Source: Lycocorax pyrrhopterus obiensis
Taxonomy: Eukaryota; Chordata; Aves; Passeriformes; Paradisaeidae
Length of the DNA stretch: 64,000 nt
Reading direction: 5' to 3'
Assembly (NCBI GenBank): GCA_014706295.1
Contig: JACSVZ010000016.1
Span: forward strand, 11,017,168-11,081,167
Numbering within the stretch: the first letter of the stretch is position 1; each line of letters opens with the position of its first letter. The translations under genes and the position numbers were made by a program. Positions 53,601 to 61,062 of the stretch are shown piece by piece. Below the pieces are notes generated by a model. The model had not been told where the DNA came from and searched no databases. It saw only the letters and a list, made by a program, of their open reading frames with translations.

Positions 53601-56600
53601 TGGTTCTGTCTAACAACTAGAGAATTCACATACCACAAACAGCAAGGTAAATAATGTTTATTTTACATTTGTTTTTAATTTTCAATATTTTCTAAGTGTT
53701 TGTATGTTTTTTTGTGCTTTTAAAAGTGTGTAATTTTTTTCTTTACCTAAAATACCTCTGATGTACTTTAGTTACTTTAGCCTTGATTAATAGAGGCTTC
53801 TGTCTGATCCATGCCTATTTTTTCAATAATAAAAATGCATATTTTGAGAGCATGAACTGCAATGTCAGTGCCCTGAGATCATAAAACAGTTCTTAAAGAT
53901 TGCTTCACTCCTCTGTTTACAATTTTTTACAGATAAAGAACCAATTTTCACAATTCCAATCAAAAACATCCTTGCAGTGGAGAAACTTGATGAGAGCTCC
54001 TTCAACAAGAAAAATGTGGGTCAAAAGATAGTTTATATGTCATTCTTGATGTGTTCTTTAAATAAAAGAATGTAATTAGCTTACAGAGTTGATGAAACCC
54101 CATTACTAAACACTTCAGCAAAAAGTCTTCTTTGGGTCAGGAATAAAAAGCTGTATGCAGTATCTCCAAGTACTCTGAACGTGGAAATTAACCTGGAAAT
54201 TTGGATATCTGCACCAAATTTCCTGACTGATTTTGACTTTGCCCCCCTCGCCAAATTTCTGGAATGAAGGTTATAACTTACATGACCTTATTACAAAGCA
54301 CTTGAAATTATATTATGTACTACTAGAAATGTATTATTACCGAACATTTATTTATTCCTTTTGATGAGAACTTCCTACATCAGCTGAGACAGCTGTCTGT
54401 GCTCACGGCCTCATTCTGCCCTTGAACACATTGGTTATTTCTGTTCTTGTGCCGATCCAAATGTCTGAGGCAGTGATAAAAGAACAGCTGTCACTAAGGC
54501 CGAGGATGGCTAAAGGAGAGACTTCTGGGAATCTTCTGTTGCTCTCAGGATATGAAGCATGAAGGTTGTGCTTCATGGAATCTGGGGTCACACTTAAAGA
54601 TATGTGGATGAAGAGGACAGAAGGTGCATCCTGTTCTAATTTACAAGGATTCTTTCTAAGATGAGGAAGTGGTGTAGACAGAACACAGGGAGCTGTTCTG
54701 GTGGGGCTTTTCTCCTCTGTGTAAGAGGTGAAAAGTCTGCCATTCTCTCGTCTCACTTTCTGTCTTAATTTGACTTTGTTGAATTGCCTGAGCGCTGAAA
54801 TCTATTTTGACATGTTCGAAGTTGCTCAGTAACTGGATTTTTTTACTAAGCAGAGTAATGTGTTTCTTCTACAGATGTTTCAAGTACTCCATGGAGAAAA
54901 GCCACTCTATATCCAAGCAAATAACTGTGTAGAAGCCAGTGAGTGGATAGAGGCTCTTTGCCGGGTAACGAGGTGCAACCAGAAGAGGCTGAGCTTTTAC
55001 CACCCCTCTGCTTTCCTGAACGGGAACTGGCTCTGCTGCAAGGCCACCATGGAGAACACCGAGGGCTGTGCTCGCTGCACCGCGTAAGTCCCGTCCCAGG
55101 TGGAAAAGGGCAGGGTTCCAGGGAATGCGTGAGTCACTCTGCAGCTTGAAAGCGTGGAAGCAAGGCTTTGCCTATCTAATTTAGCAAGTGATGCCACAAA
55201 AACATTCCATAGTGATAAGGCACAAAGAACTGGATCTCGCTAAGTCTATTACTTTGTCTGCCACCCTGTGGAGGTAATCAGTTCAGCATGGAAATCACAA
55301 ATACCCAATGGCTGAGATCTTTTCATGCAAAAATTGAATTCAGAGGCCAGGCTGAATGCAGAAATATGACATACCTAGATCATCTGTATAAAATAATGAA
55401 ATTACTTTGCTGCAGAAAGTTCAGCCTGGAATTTCTCTCTCCTTAATGACTTTGTCTTGTTTTATACAATCACTTTTTTATTTGAACTTCACGTATGTTA
55501 AAGCAGTGCACTAAGTCTGCTAAATAGTCTTGGGTGTAGATTCTGACAAATCATTTGGGTTTTATAGGTATGTCAGAAAAATTAATAACATCTTACAATG
55601 TTTTAATGTCTTTTTAGAAGCTGCTGATTTCTGAAAACAAGCAAATGCTGTGATTTCTTTCAAAAAATAAATATATCCTTAACTGGGTAGGTTATAGAAA
55701 TTACAGACTAAGTTTCGTGAAGCTGTCTATGAGTGGTAAACATGTTAAAAGGCTATGTATATTGAAAAAGGAACAGTTTTTACTTGCTTTCAAGAATTAC
55801 TGATACTGATTACCTGTCTCTTTGCTCACCTTTTAGAGATGTTCCTGCTGATACTCAAATTGAGATTGATGGAGACAGAGAGACAGAAAGAATTTACTCA
55901 CTTTTCACTGTCAACAGGTCTAAACTACAGAAGTTGGAAGGTACTCAAATGATAATTAAGAAGAATTACACTGATACTCAGTTCTAATTCTCTAGGCCAA
56001 AACCATCATTTTGAACAATTAACTGAATTTAACAATTCACCTGAAAATAACAGAAAGTAGAGAAAGAGATTGAATTTTTATCTTCTCTGTGCCCTGGTGT
56101 CTGATGTTCTTCAGGCATTTCTTTACAGTAGATATCAGGCATTGTTCTAATTGAATTTCCATATATGTAATATCTTTAATAGTTTAAACAGAGAGACTGC
56201 AACTATAGCTGATTGCTTTTCTGGCTTTGCTGTTCCTTTCCTGACTATGTGATGAATTCTATTGGACATGGTTTTGCTGCAAGAAAGCACTGAACTTCTC
56301 TTGATGTGAAGAGTAGAGAGCTGGATGCTCAAGATGCTGAACTCAACTAGCAGACAATAAGCTACAGAATTGTAAATACATTTAGTTGATAGCGTCTCCT
56401 GCTTTTATCTAAATCCATTTTATGTGTAAGCCAGAGTAACTTCCCATTTCAGAATTTTGGAGTTACCATTTGCATAAGAGTTAGATTTGTTCTTTAATTG
56501 TTGAAATTCTAAATGGGATGATTGTGGTTGTTTTTGTAGAGGCTTGTGGAAGTATAGCAGTCTATCAAGGTCCTCGGAAAGAACCAGATGATTATTCTAA

Positions 56601-57636
56601 CTTCACAATTGAAGATTCTGTAGCAACTTTTCATACACTTCAGCAGATAATAGATATAGTAGAAAAGCTGAATGAATCACATGAAAAATACCAGAAGAAG
56701 AGATCGTCTAGTGCCAAATATGGTAGTGAGTAAGTATCCTATGTAATTTTGACCTTGATAAATGTGTATTTTGAAAAAAATGAATCGTGGGACAAGGCCA
56801 GGCTTGTTGGAGCAGAGATAATGGAGGTAAAGGTATAGTTAGGCAACACAGACTTGGAGAGAATAGGATGCATCATTTGTAGTAGTGCGGCTTTTTACCA
56901 GTTGTTGAAGATCCAAGTTCTTCTGGTGCAGGATTCATCTGTTCCTGTTGAGATTCCTTTAAGTGGGTGCAGTGACTCTTTGTTTCCTTGCAACTTAACA
57001 TTTGAAGTGCACACAAAATTTATCCATAACAGTATGCCTACCTTCTAATTCTCTTTCTTTTTTTTTTTTTTTCAACATTTTGGTTAAATAATTGAAGTAT
57101 CAAGTTATATGAAACTGTCAAAATTTTACTGCTGAAACGTATCTTTCAGGCAGTGTATTTACTGTTTGTATTTCACTTGCCATACTCAATGATAAATACT
57201 ATTTCTTGTGAAGGTAAAAAAAACCCTGTTCTTTGGAGTGCATTGTTGTTCGAGAGCACATTCTTTAATTCTCTTCAGTCCTGGCTTATGCCTATGGAAC
57301 ACCACTAGCAAGTTTTCAGATTTCTTCTTTGCATCAATAAGGATTGATTCACCAGGAAAAAAAGAAAAGCTCAAACCCTGATTTGGTTTGCCTGGGTTAG
57401 TGTTTGATCCAAGTTGTTTAGAAAAATTGACTGTGATTTAGAAGTCCCATGTGAAAGTAAATTAAGTCTTTGCAAATCACAAAATTTCACAATTAATGGT
57501 AGAAATGGGGTTTTTTTGCTTGATAAATTGAAATTGTATTAAGAGAACAAGAAAGCAAATGTCAACCTTAAAAATATTTACATATAATATTTTGGTTTTT
57601 TGCAGAGAAAATCCAATTGTTGGAAAAGTTTCCTAA
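13592..57636 (+). CDS. RASA2: RASA2 (GAP1m), Ras GTPase-activating protein 2: whole coding span, 24 exons
   Basis: Joining the 24 exons listed below gives 2466 nt, that is 821 codons plus TAA, with the frame kept across all 23 GT-AG junctions. Domain order: C2A (about 10-122), C2B (about 125-275), RasGAP (about 300-560), PH (about 582-676), Btk-type zinc finger (H687, C698, C699, C709) and a basic Ser-rich tail (about 800-812). The catalytic arginine finger is R368 in a TIFRGNS context, and the FLR signature is at 480-482. In the family the protein speeds GTP hydrolysis by Ras and so dampens Ras-MAPK signalling. It is cytosolic and moves to the plasma membrane when its PH/Btk module binds phosphoinositides. 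Mammalian RASA2 is about 850 aa; the difference is mostly a shorter N-terminus here. The start sits in good Kozak context (gcgcgATGG), but the frame is open further upstream. No pseudogene damage is seen. Confidence 0.97.
13961..13995 (+). repeat. (ATGG)n-like tetranucleotide microsatellite
   Basis: An imperfect run of gaatggatgaatggatggg and tagatggatagatgga units inside the CpG island at the start of intron 1. A related gatgggtgggtg segment lies just before it at about 13940-13952. Confidence 0.85.
14862..15252 (-). mobile_element. CR1 LINE 3' fragment (5'-truncated)
   Basis: The plus strand carries the reverse complement of a CR1 3' end. It begins with the octamer-like tail (tcataggattcataggg), then ggaaaggacctt, the ccatgggcagaggcacctt block, cctggccttgaacacttcca, and ends in ccaggctgagcagccccaac. 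It stops at about 15252, exactly where the long inverted repeat begins. It is more diverged than, and of a different subfamily from, the copy at 13031. Confidence 0.93.
15253..15382. repeat. Long imperfect inverted repeat (hairpin), arms about 57 bp
   Basis: The left arm 15253-15309 and right arm 15327-15382 are reverse complements with about six mismatches and one gap, separated by a 17-nt loop. Shared blocks include tagcaaccaact, tatgtattcc and aagcaggtcatagt. In the RASA2 pre-mRNA it would fold into a stem of about 57 bp. It is not part of the neighbouring CR1. I do not recognise the family. Confidence 0.92.
15651..15700 (+). repeat. Third, diverged copy of the hairpin arm
   Basis: This starts actatgaccc and continues through acttcctgaggaata to aaagttgattgccaaagat. 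It has the same orientation as the right arm of the hairpin. Compared with the reverse complement of the left arm, the differences are nearly all transitions, as expected from age decay of one original unit. Confidence 0.8.
17472..17610 (-). mobile_element. tRNA-Ile-derived SINE with CR1-like tail (TguSINE1-like)
   Basis: On the minus strand the 5' part (about 17610 down to 17543) reads like tRNA-Ile. It has agcatggtgctaataacacc, which contains the AAT anticodon region, then caaggctgtgggttcaac, a degraded B box. The 3' part ends caactcagaatattctgtgat, the tail type of CR1-mobilised elements. This fusion matches the TguSINE1 family known from passerines. The A box is decayed, so it is an inactive fossil rather than a tRNA gene. 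Confidence 0.88.
18750..19010 (+). mobile_element. Possible ancient CR1/L3 LINE remnant
   Basis: Blocks such as gtggaacagggacag, gattaggagcctctcatggg and a later gtctgtttgctgtcttcagag followed by gggaggagacatccgg follow the order of the conserved 3' part of L3/CR1 reverse-transcriptase-end consensus sequences, as I remember them. Divergence is high, so this is tentative. Confidence 0.4.
19834..19939 (+). CDS. RASA2: RASA2 exon 2 (residues 21-56)
   Basis: The acceptor is tttacag and the donor ag|gtaagc. It encodes the C2A core ([20 protein letters not shown]). The segment before it, DAKHLVPNK, appears four residues shorter than the mammalian protein. Confidence 0.95.
19940..25240 (+). other. 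RASA2 intron 2
   Basis: 5.3 kb of AT-rich intron. The only element seen is a possible ancient minus-strand CR1/L3 remnant at about 22690-22990. Short open frames are scattered and unsupported. Confidence 0.8.
22690..22990 (-). mobile_element. Possible ancient CR1/L3 LINE remnant
   Basis: The plus strand shows phrases typical of antisense L3/CR1 reverse-transcriptase sequence in order: caaagtcacaaatgaaagta, taaactgactgaatccctga, then cagccaattctgtatccacc. These correspond to the conserved LINE segment around the finger and C-terminal RT region. It is strongly decayed. Confidence 0.45.
25241..25344 (+). CDS. RASA2: RASA2 exon 3 (residues 56-91)
   Basis: The acceptor is ttcttttcag and the donor atag|gtaagt. 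It encodes the second half of C2A, with [12 protein letters not shown] and SFYIYDK followed by LQKDLRIG. Confidence 0.97.
26373..26467 (+). CDS. RASA2: RASA2 exon 4 (residues 91-122)
   Basis: The acceptor is ccctccctcag and the donor cag|gtaact (phase 0). It encodes the end of C2[19 protein letters not shown] to [10 protein letters not shown]. Confidence 0.97.
26468..31024 (+). other. RASA2 intron 4
   Basis: 4.6 kb of AT-rich intron. It contains one short CR1 tail fragment (27399-27456) and a small perfect palindrome with 9-nt arms at 28848-28873. The longest open frames (such as 27813-28166) show no family resemblance and no splice context. Confidence 0.8.
27399..27456 (-). mobile_element. 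Short CR1 3' fragment
   Basis: The string tagaatggttcatttggaag followed by ggacctagagatcatctagt is the reverse complement of the last approximately 50 bp of a CR1 3' end. The remainder is missing or decayed. Confidence 0.7.
31025..31101 (+). CDS. RASA2: RASA2 exon 5 (residues 123-148)
   Basis: The acceptor is cttttttcag and the donor ca|gtaagg. It links C2A to C2B ([16 protein letters not shown], then VCQQLVV). Confidence 0.97.
31102..37719 (+). other. RASA2 intron 5
   Basis: 6.6 kb, the longest intron. It is AT-rich except for a more balanced segment at about 35000-35600. It contains an unidentified protein-like open frame (35651-35875). No transposon of recognisable family is seen. Confidence 0.75.
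35651..35875 (+). pseudogene. Unidentified protein-like open frame, possible coding remnant
   Basis: A 74-codon stop-to-stop frame without an initiating Met. It follows a ttttcag acceptor-like string (35656-35662), and its composition is protein-like ([16 protein letters not shown], then [17 protein letters not shown], ending [12 protein letters not shown]). The other plus frame at 35598-35861 and the minus frame at 35468-35800 are also open, so chance is a serious alternative. I do not recognise the family. A broken retrocopy or an unused exon are both possible. Confidence 0.22.
37720..37803 (+). CDS. RASA2: RASA2 exon 6 (residues 148-176)
   Basis: The acceptor is tccctgtag and the donor ccag|gtaaca. 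It encodes the C2B start, [14 protein letters not shown], then [13 protein letters not shown] with the conserved DPY turn. Confidence 0.97.
37804..39622 (+). other. RASA2 intron 6 with T51 run
   Basis: 1.8 kb. It contains a 51-base homopolymer T tract followed by ggttggtttgtttgtttggg. No other element is recognised. Confidence 0.8.
38586..38636. repeat. Homopolymer T tract (51 nt)
   Basis: An uninterrupted run of 51 T on the plus strand, followed by TTTG repeats. The flanks show no recognisable retrocopy body. The exact length may be an assembly or sequencing estimate. Confidence 0.9.
39623..39695 (+). CDS. RASA2: RASA2 exon 7 (residues 176-200)
   Basis: The acceptor is ggaacag and the donor gag|gtaact. 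It encodes the C2B polybasic stretch [18 protein letters not shown] and the following strand FYFE. Confidence 0.97.
40949..41025 (+). CDS. RASA2: RASA2 exon 8 (residues 201-226)
   Basis: The acceptor is acttgcag and the donor ag|gtaagt. It encodes [18 protein letters not shown] then DIEKLEV, within C2B. Confidence 0.97.
42413..42511 (+). CDS. RASA2: RASA2 exon 9 (residues 226-259)
   Basis: The acceptor is ttattttcag and the donor atg|gtgaga. It encodes [20 protein letters not shown], the last C2B strands. Confidence 0.97.
44614..44770 (+). CDS. RASA2: RASA2 exon 10 (residues 259-311)
   Basis: The acceptor is gcttacag and the donor cag|gtactt. It encodes the C2B end ([20 protein letters not shown]) and the linker into RasGAP. 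Confidence 0.97.
45921..46069 (+). CDS. RASA2: RASA2 exon 11 (residues 312-361)
   Basis: The acceptor is ttctcacag and the donor cca|gtacgt. It encodes the RasGAP N-terminal helices ([30 protein letters not shown] and AELDLKDTQ). Confidence 0.97.
47365..47479 (+). CDS. RASA2: RASA2 exon 12 (residues 361-399), arginine finger
   Basis: The acceptor is ttcttacag and the donor gag|gtaggt. It holds [11 protein letters not shown], with R368 in the position of the catalytic arginine finger of RasGAPs, then [18 protein letters not shown]. Confidence 0.97.
47929..48003 (+). CDS. RASA2: RASA2 exon 13 (residues 400-424)
   Basis: The acceptor is tttgtttcag and the donor atg|gtgagt. It encodes [20 protein letters not shown] and four or five variable residues at the end. 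Confidence 0.95.
48679..48802 (+). CDS. RASA2: RASA2 exon 14 (residues 425-466)
   Basis: The acceptor is atatttgcag and the donor ccaa|gtaagt. It encodes [18 protein letters not shown] and [20 protein letters not shown] in the RasGAP core. Confidence 0.97.
50188..50294 (+). CDS. RASA2: RASA2 exon 15 (residues 466-501), FLR signature
   Basis: The acceptor is ttctctgcag and the donor tcca|gtaagt. It contains [23 protein letters not shown] (480-482) and the downstream SP match the RasGAP signature block that positions the arginine finger. Confidence 0.97.
51517..51603 (+). CDS. RASA2: RASA2 exon 16 (residues 502-530)
   Basis: The acceptor is tgttttag and the donor ctt|gtaagg. It encodes [20 protein letters not shown] and WGSLTKSKL. 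The final Leu codon before the donor looks like one extra residue compared with the mammalian form I remember. Confidence 0.95.
51708..51785 (+). CDS. RASA2: RASA2 exon 17 (residues 531-556)
   Basis: The acceptor is cctttcag and the donor aag|gtacct. It encodes [20 protein letters not shown], the end of RasGAP. The preceding intron is only 104 nt, the shortest in the gene. Confidence 0.97.
52253..52326 (+). CDS. RASA2: RASA2 exon 18 (residues 557-581)
   Basis: The acceptor is ttccttaag and the donor gaagg|gtgact. It encodes a Ser/Glu-rich linker between RasGAP and PH ([13 protein letters not shown], then SEPVHLKE). Confidence 0.95.
52327..53539 (+). other. RASA2 intron 18
   Basis: 1.2 kb of AT-rich intron with a short T run at about 53408-53423. 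No repeat family or gene is recognised. Confidence 0.8.
53540..53646 (+). CDS. RASA2: RASA2 exon 19 (residues 581-617), PH start
   Basis: The acceptor is ctttgcag and the donor caag|gtaaat. It encodes EMYKRAQGR then [20 protein letters not shown], the basic first strands of the PH domain that bind phosphoinositide head groups. Confidence 0.97.
53933..54015 (+). CDS. RASA2: RASA2 exon 20 (residues 617-644)
   Basis: The acceptor is attttttacag and the donor aat|gtgggt, a weak donor. It encodes [20 protein letters not shown] in the PH domain. Confidence 0.95.
54875..55083 (+). CDS. RASA2: RASA2 exon 21 (residues 645-714), PH end and Btk finger
   Basis: The acceptor is cttctacag and the donor cgc|gtaagt. 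It has W668 in the PH C-terminal helix (ASEWIEAL), then the Btk-type zinc finger with ligands H687, C698, C699 and C709 all present. Confidence 0.97.
55837..55940 (+). CDS. RASA2: RASA2 exon 22 (residues 714-749)
   Basis: The acceptor is caccttttag and the donor gaag|gtactc. It encodes [20 protein letters not shown] and a short basic helix. Confidence 0.96.
56540..56729 (+). CDS. RASA2: RASA2 exon 23 (residues 749-812)
   Basis: The acceptor is gtttttgtag and the donor gtga|gtaagt. It encodes [20 protein letters not shown], a predicted helix ([18 protein letters not shown]) and the basic tail [11 protein letters not shown]. Confidence 0.97.
57606..57636 (+). CDS. RASA2: RASA2 exon 24 (residues 812-821 and stop)
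   Basis: The acceptor is ttttttgcag. It encodes the C-terminus [10 protein letters not shown] followed by TAA, matching the conserved family C-terminus ENPIVGK. Confidence 0.96.
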
Positions 57637-57892
57637 CCTAAACAAACTGGCCCACTTGGATGAAAAAAGAAACTGGAAATGTTCTAGAGTGTGTTGGTTT
57701 TTTGTTTCTTTTCTTTTTTAATTCATTATATGCATTTTTGCAAAGTATTTAAGAATGAGCATACATGCTAGTTGTGTTGACAATCTATTTAATATTTAAT
57801 AGAAAAATATCTTCTTGGAAATCTGGTGTTTAAGGTTTATTCTCATTTTGCTGAAGAACTTGAAGTTCCAGGTTCTTGACGTAACAGGTGTG

Positions 57893-57898
57893 AATAAA
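57893..57898 (+). terminator. Candidate proximal RASA2 poly(A) signal
   Basis: AATAAA 257 bases past the stop codon, followed by tgttgttttgccatcgttgt, which is a plausible downstream element. Confidence 0.45.
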
Positions 57899-59969
57899 TC
57901 TAAATGTTGTTTTGCCATCGTTGTCTTATTGGAAAGAACTTTCTAAACAAATAAGCTTTTTCATGGAAGAAAATCCACACTGCATTTGTTGGTTGGATTA
58001 CATCTCAGTACATACACTGCAAACTTGGATGAGTTTACCATGAGTGCCTGCCCTGCTGATACAGATCTCGAAATAGAAATCCCAAGCTCTTATGATGTGG
58101 AAAAGATCTGAAGCTTCTTCACACTCGATACATTTGACTTATTTTTTCCTTGTATTAGGTGTTGTCAGGACTTGATTTATCTACAGTTGAAGTTCTATAG
58201 AACCATGCAGTATGCTGCAAATAATCTGGAGAGCAGATACCAGTGTTAGTTATGTTATTGAGTACTAAAGAAGAAATCAGGGAACTTACATTGTACCTCT
58301 TGTTTACATTTGGGGTGAGTAATATATGGAGTGACATTAGACCACTGTCTATTTTCTTTAGCATTTTTTAAGGTACATATTTTTTCTAAATCTAAAAAGA
58401 GGTGCAGGGTAGTAACATTCTTGTTAAATAGGTTTGTCTATAGATAGAAAAATTTAAATGTGAACAGATTGTGGTTAAGTACTGATCAATTAACATCATC
58501 CCATGTATGATTTACTTTCTTGTTTTTATAAAAAGTAATAACTACGTCCAGCTCAACTTTTGACTACAAATCTAATAAATAATCTCTATTATAATCACTC
58601 AAAGCACTTTAGATATCTGGACTATCCCAGATTATTTTTAGATACTTTGTAGTATCTGCTTGTTATGATCAGTTGAATGATCAACTTGTTTTGTCTTTAA
58701 GCAATGCTTCAGTGAGTATTTTTGTATCTTTAGTTTCGTGGATTCGTATTTGCCACTTAACACAATTTTAAACTGGCATTCCTGACTTCAGTAAGATTAA
58801 TTTTTGCTCACTTCATCTGAGAAGTTAGGTTTATGCTGAGAAAAAGTATATGTGTATAACCAGGAAGAAGCAAAGGTATTACTGTGGCAGCTTTGCTTCA
58901 TCAGTATTAAATACAATGGTACTCCTTGGAATATTATTTTTATTAAAAGTTATATTTGGTACTTTTATTTTTAAAGCATTTTCTGTGGGGTCTTTTGTTG
59001 TTTTGCTGGGTGTTTTTTTAGTTTTTGGTTTTGTTTTGTTTTTCCAATCATGACTTGGCCAAATTAATTAGGAATGTAACTTAGAATAGAAATCCACAAT
59101 GCTTGAAACAGTAAGCTGTTGAAATTACCACACATTTATTATACTGTTGTAGGAAGGCTTTCTGTAATAGAAGCAAGGTGGCAAGACAAGATTGAAATTT
59201 CTTTGGAATGAATGTAACTTGTTAGAATGACTATTTGGCTTAATACCAAGATACTTTAGGATATCTGGGGTTCAGTACTAGGATCTGCAACATCACAATC
59301 ATTTAATCACCTCAGCTGGTTTTGCCTTTTCCTTTTTTACACATTTGATGTGTTCAACAGGACTTTTATTTGCCAACAGTTAAAATTGAGGGAGAATACA
59401 GCAATGCCAGTAAATGTGTTTTGCCAAGGTAAAGGTAGATTAATTGCCGTTAATCAAAAGCTGCCATTAAACAAAGTTGAATGTGGTTGAGTGTCAGATT
59501 TAGGTTTTGTTGTATATGAATTAACCCTGTGGCAAACCCTCTTCCTTGGAGCCATTTTCTGTTGTTTTCAAAGTCAAATTTATGAAAAATTGAGTTGTAT
59601 ACTCTTGCAATGTTGGGGGTTTTTAATATGCACTTTTTTTTTTCCTTTGGTACTGGAATATTGAGAAAAAAACCCAAAAGGCCATTGAATACTTGTGACC
59701 ATTAAGATTTGATTTCTCATTTTGTAATGTTTTAAAGTGCAGTAGATGTTCTAGAATTTAATTAGGTACAAGTAGGATGATTAATAATAAAAGTTGCCTT
59801 CATTTTGATTAGTCTAGAAAAGTGATGTTATTCAGTAATTAGTTCTGTTAGGATTGTAAAAGTTTAAATGTTATTATGATGATGTATTGTTGAATGTATT
59901 TTTATTTAAATTTTATTTTCTTATCAAGACATTAAAATGTTTTGTAACATTGCTTGAGAATAACTCAGA

Positions 59970-59975
59970 AATAAA
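59970..59975 (+). terminator. Main RASA2 poly(A) signal
   Basis: AATAAA followed within 10-30 bases by CA cleavage candidates and the GT-rich string gctgtgtgtttactgtgag. It is the best polyadenylation context in the region. Confidence 0.75.
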
Positions 59976-60960
59976 TTACAACAAACCTGAGATAAGCTGT
60001 GTGTTTACTGTGAGCCCTGGCTGTTTAAAATGTTAGCATTTAGCTGGATGAATGGGGGTTACATGCAGGACTTAGGTATAAAAAGAGAAACCTAATTGAT
60101 GGTGAGGGCAGAGCCCACCAAAATTAACCTGGGGGATCTGGCTTGGTGATCTACAGCATTGTTGCATTCTCAGTTGGTGGTTGGGGAGAGAAGTGGTAGT
60201 GCATCATTTCGTGTAACAGCATGCAGAGAAGCCTTAGGAATTTGACATTGTTTAAAAAGTTTGCAATGATTAGTCTGGTGTGTTGAAAGATAGCTGGTAC
60301 TTTGTTATTAGGGTTAGGTGACTCATTTTTTTCCTTGTTAGTGATTTGTGTTCATTACCTGTGCTGTGTACCAGTACAGGCTGTAGAATTTGTCAGAACT
60401 ATTTAAAATACATTGTATATGAAAAAAATAGTGTTTACTTTTCTCAATCTGCTTTCTTTTTTTTAAGTGATCTGGGCTCTTTTTGCCACCCATTCTCCCC
60501 TCCTATGCTTATGAGCATTTTTTATAAGGCAGTTTTGTACAAGCACATTTTAACGTCCTGAGTGTTTTGTTTCCTTGTGCAGAGAACGGACCTGTTGTCT
60601 TTCGTTGCTGGCATGGAAGCTTCTGTTAAGTTATTTACAGTGGAAACCTTCTGGTCATTTTGGAATTAATTTTGATTAATCTGAGGTAAGATGTATTAAG
60701 GCCCAGTATGATTGGTCACTACATTCATTTGCAGAGATTAGAAAGCAGAGGAATATAAATATGAAATTGGAAGTACAGGAGGAAATTTTTTTTCTGTGAA
60801 TATTAAAGAAAAAGAATTTTATGTGTTCTGTAATAATTATAGCAGAGTGATCCTTTCTTTTCTCTGCTAATATGCTGCCTTCTCTAACCATTGCACTAAC
60901 CTTAGTTTTCTCTAACCCGTGACACGAAAAGGGCATTCCCATTTCAGATCTGTAGATGTG

Positions 60961-61062
60961 TCACTCAAGGACATGCTTTAGTGGTAGACTGGGCAGTGTT
61001 GGGTTAACAGTTGAGCTTGATGATCTTAAAGGTCTTTTCTAATCTAGATGATTCCACTAATA
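60961..61062 (+). mobile_element. CR1 LINE 3' fragment
   Basis: The plus strand reads caaggacatgctttagtggt, then gggcagtgttgggttaac, then gatgatcttaaaggtctttt and ctaatctagatgattcc. This is a CR1 3' end of about 100 bp, heavily 5'-truncated. Confidence 0.85.

Larger units (their letters stand above)
57637..59990 (+). other. RASA2: RASA2 3'UTR
   Basis: 2.35 kb of AT-rich sequence with no coding potential. It ends at the signal at 59970. Earlier AATAAA hexamers at 57893-57898 (with a T/G-rich downstream stretch) and 58574-58579 could give shorter transcripts. Confidence 0.75.

Noticed and set aside
54403..54756. A 117-aa minus-strand open frame in RASA2 intron 20
   Set aside because: There is no recognisable domain, no promoter or splice context and unremarkable composition. 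A frame of this length is expected occasionally in 64 kb.
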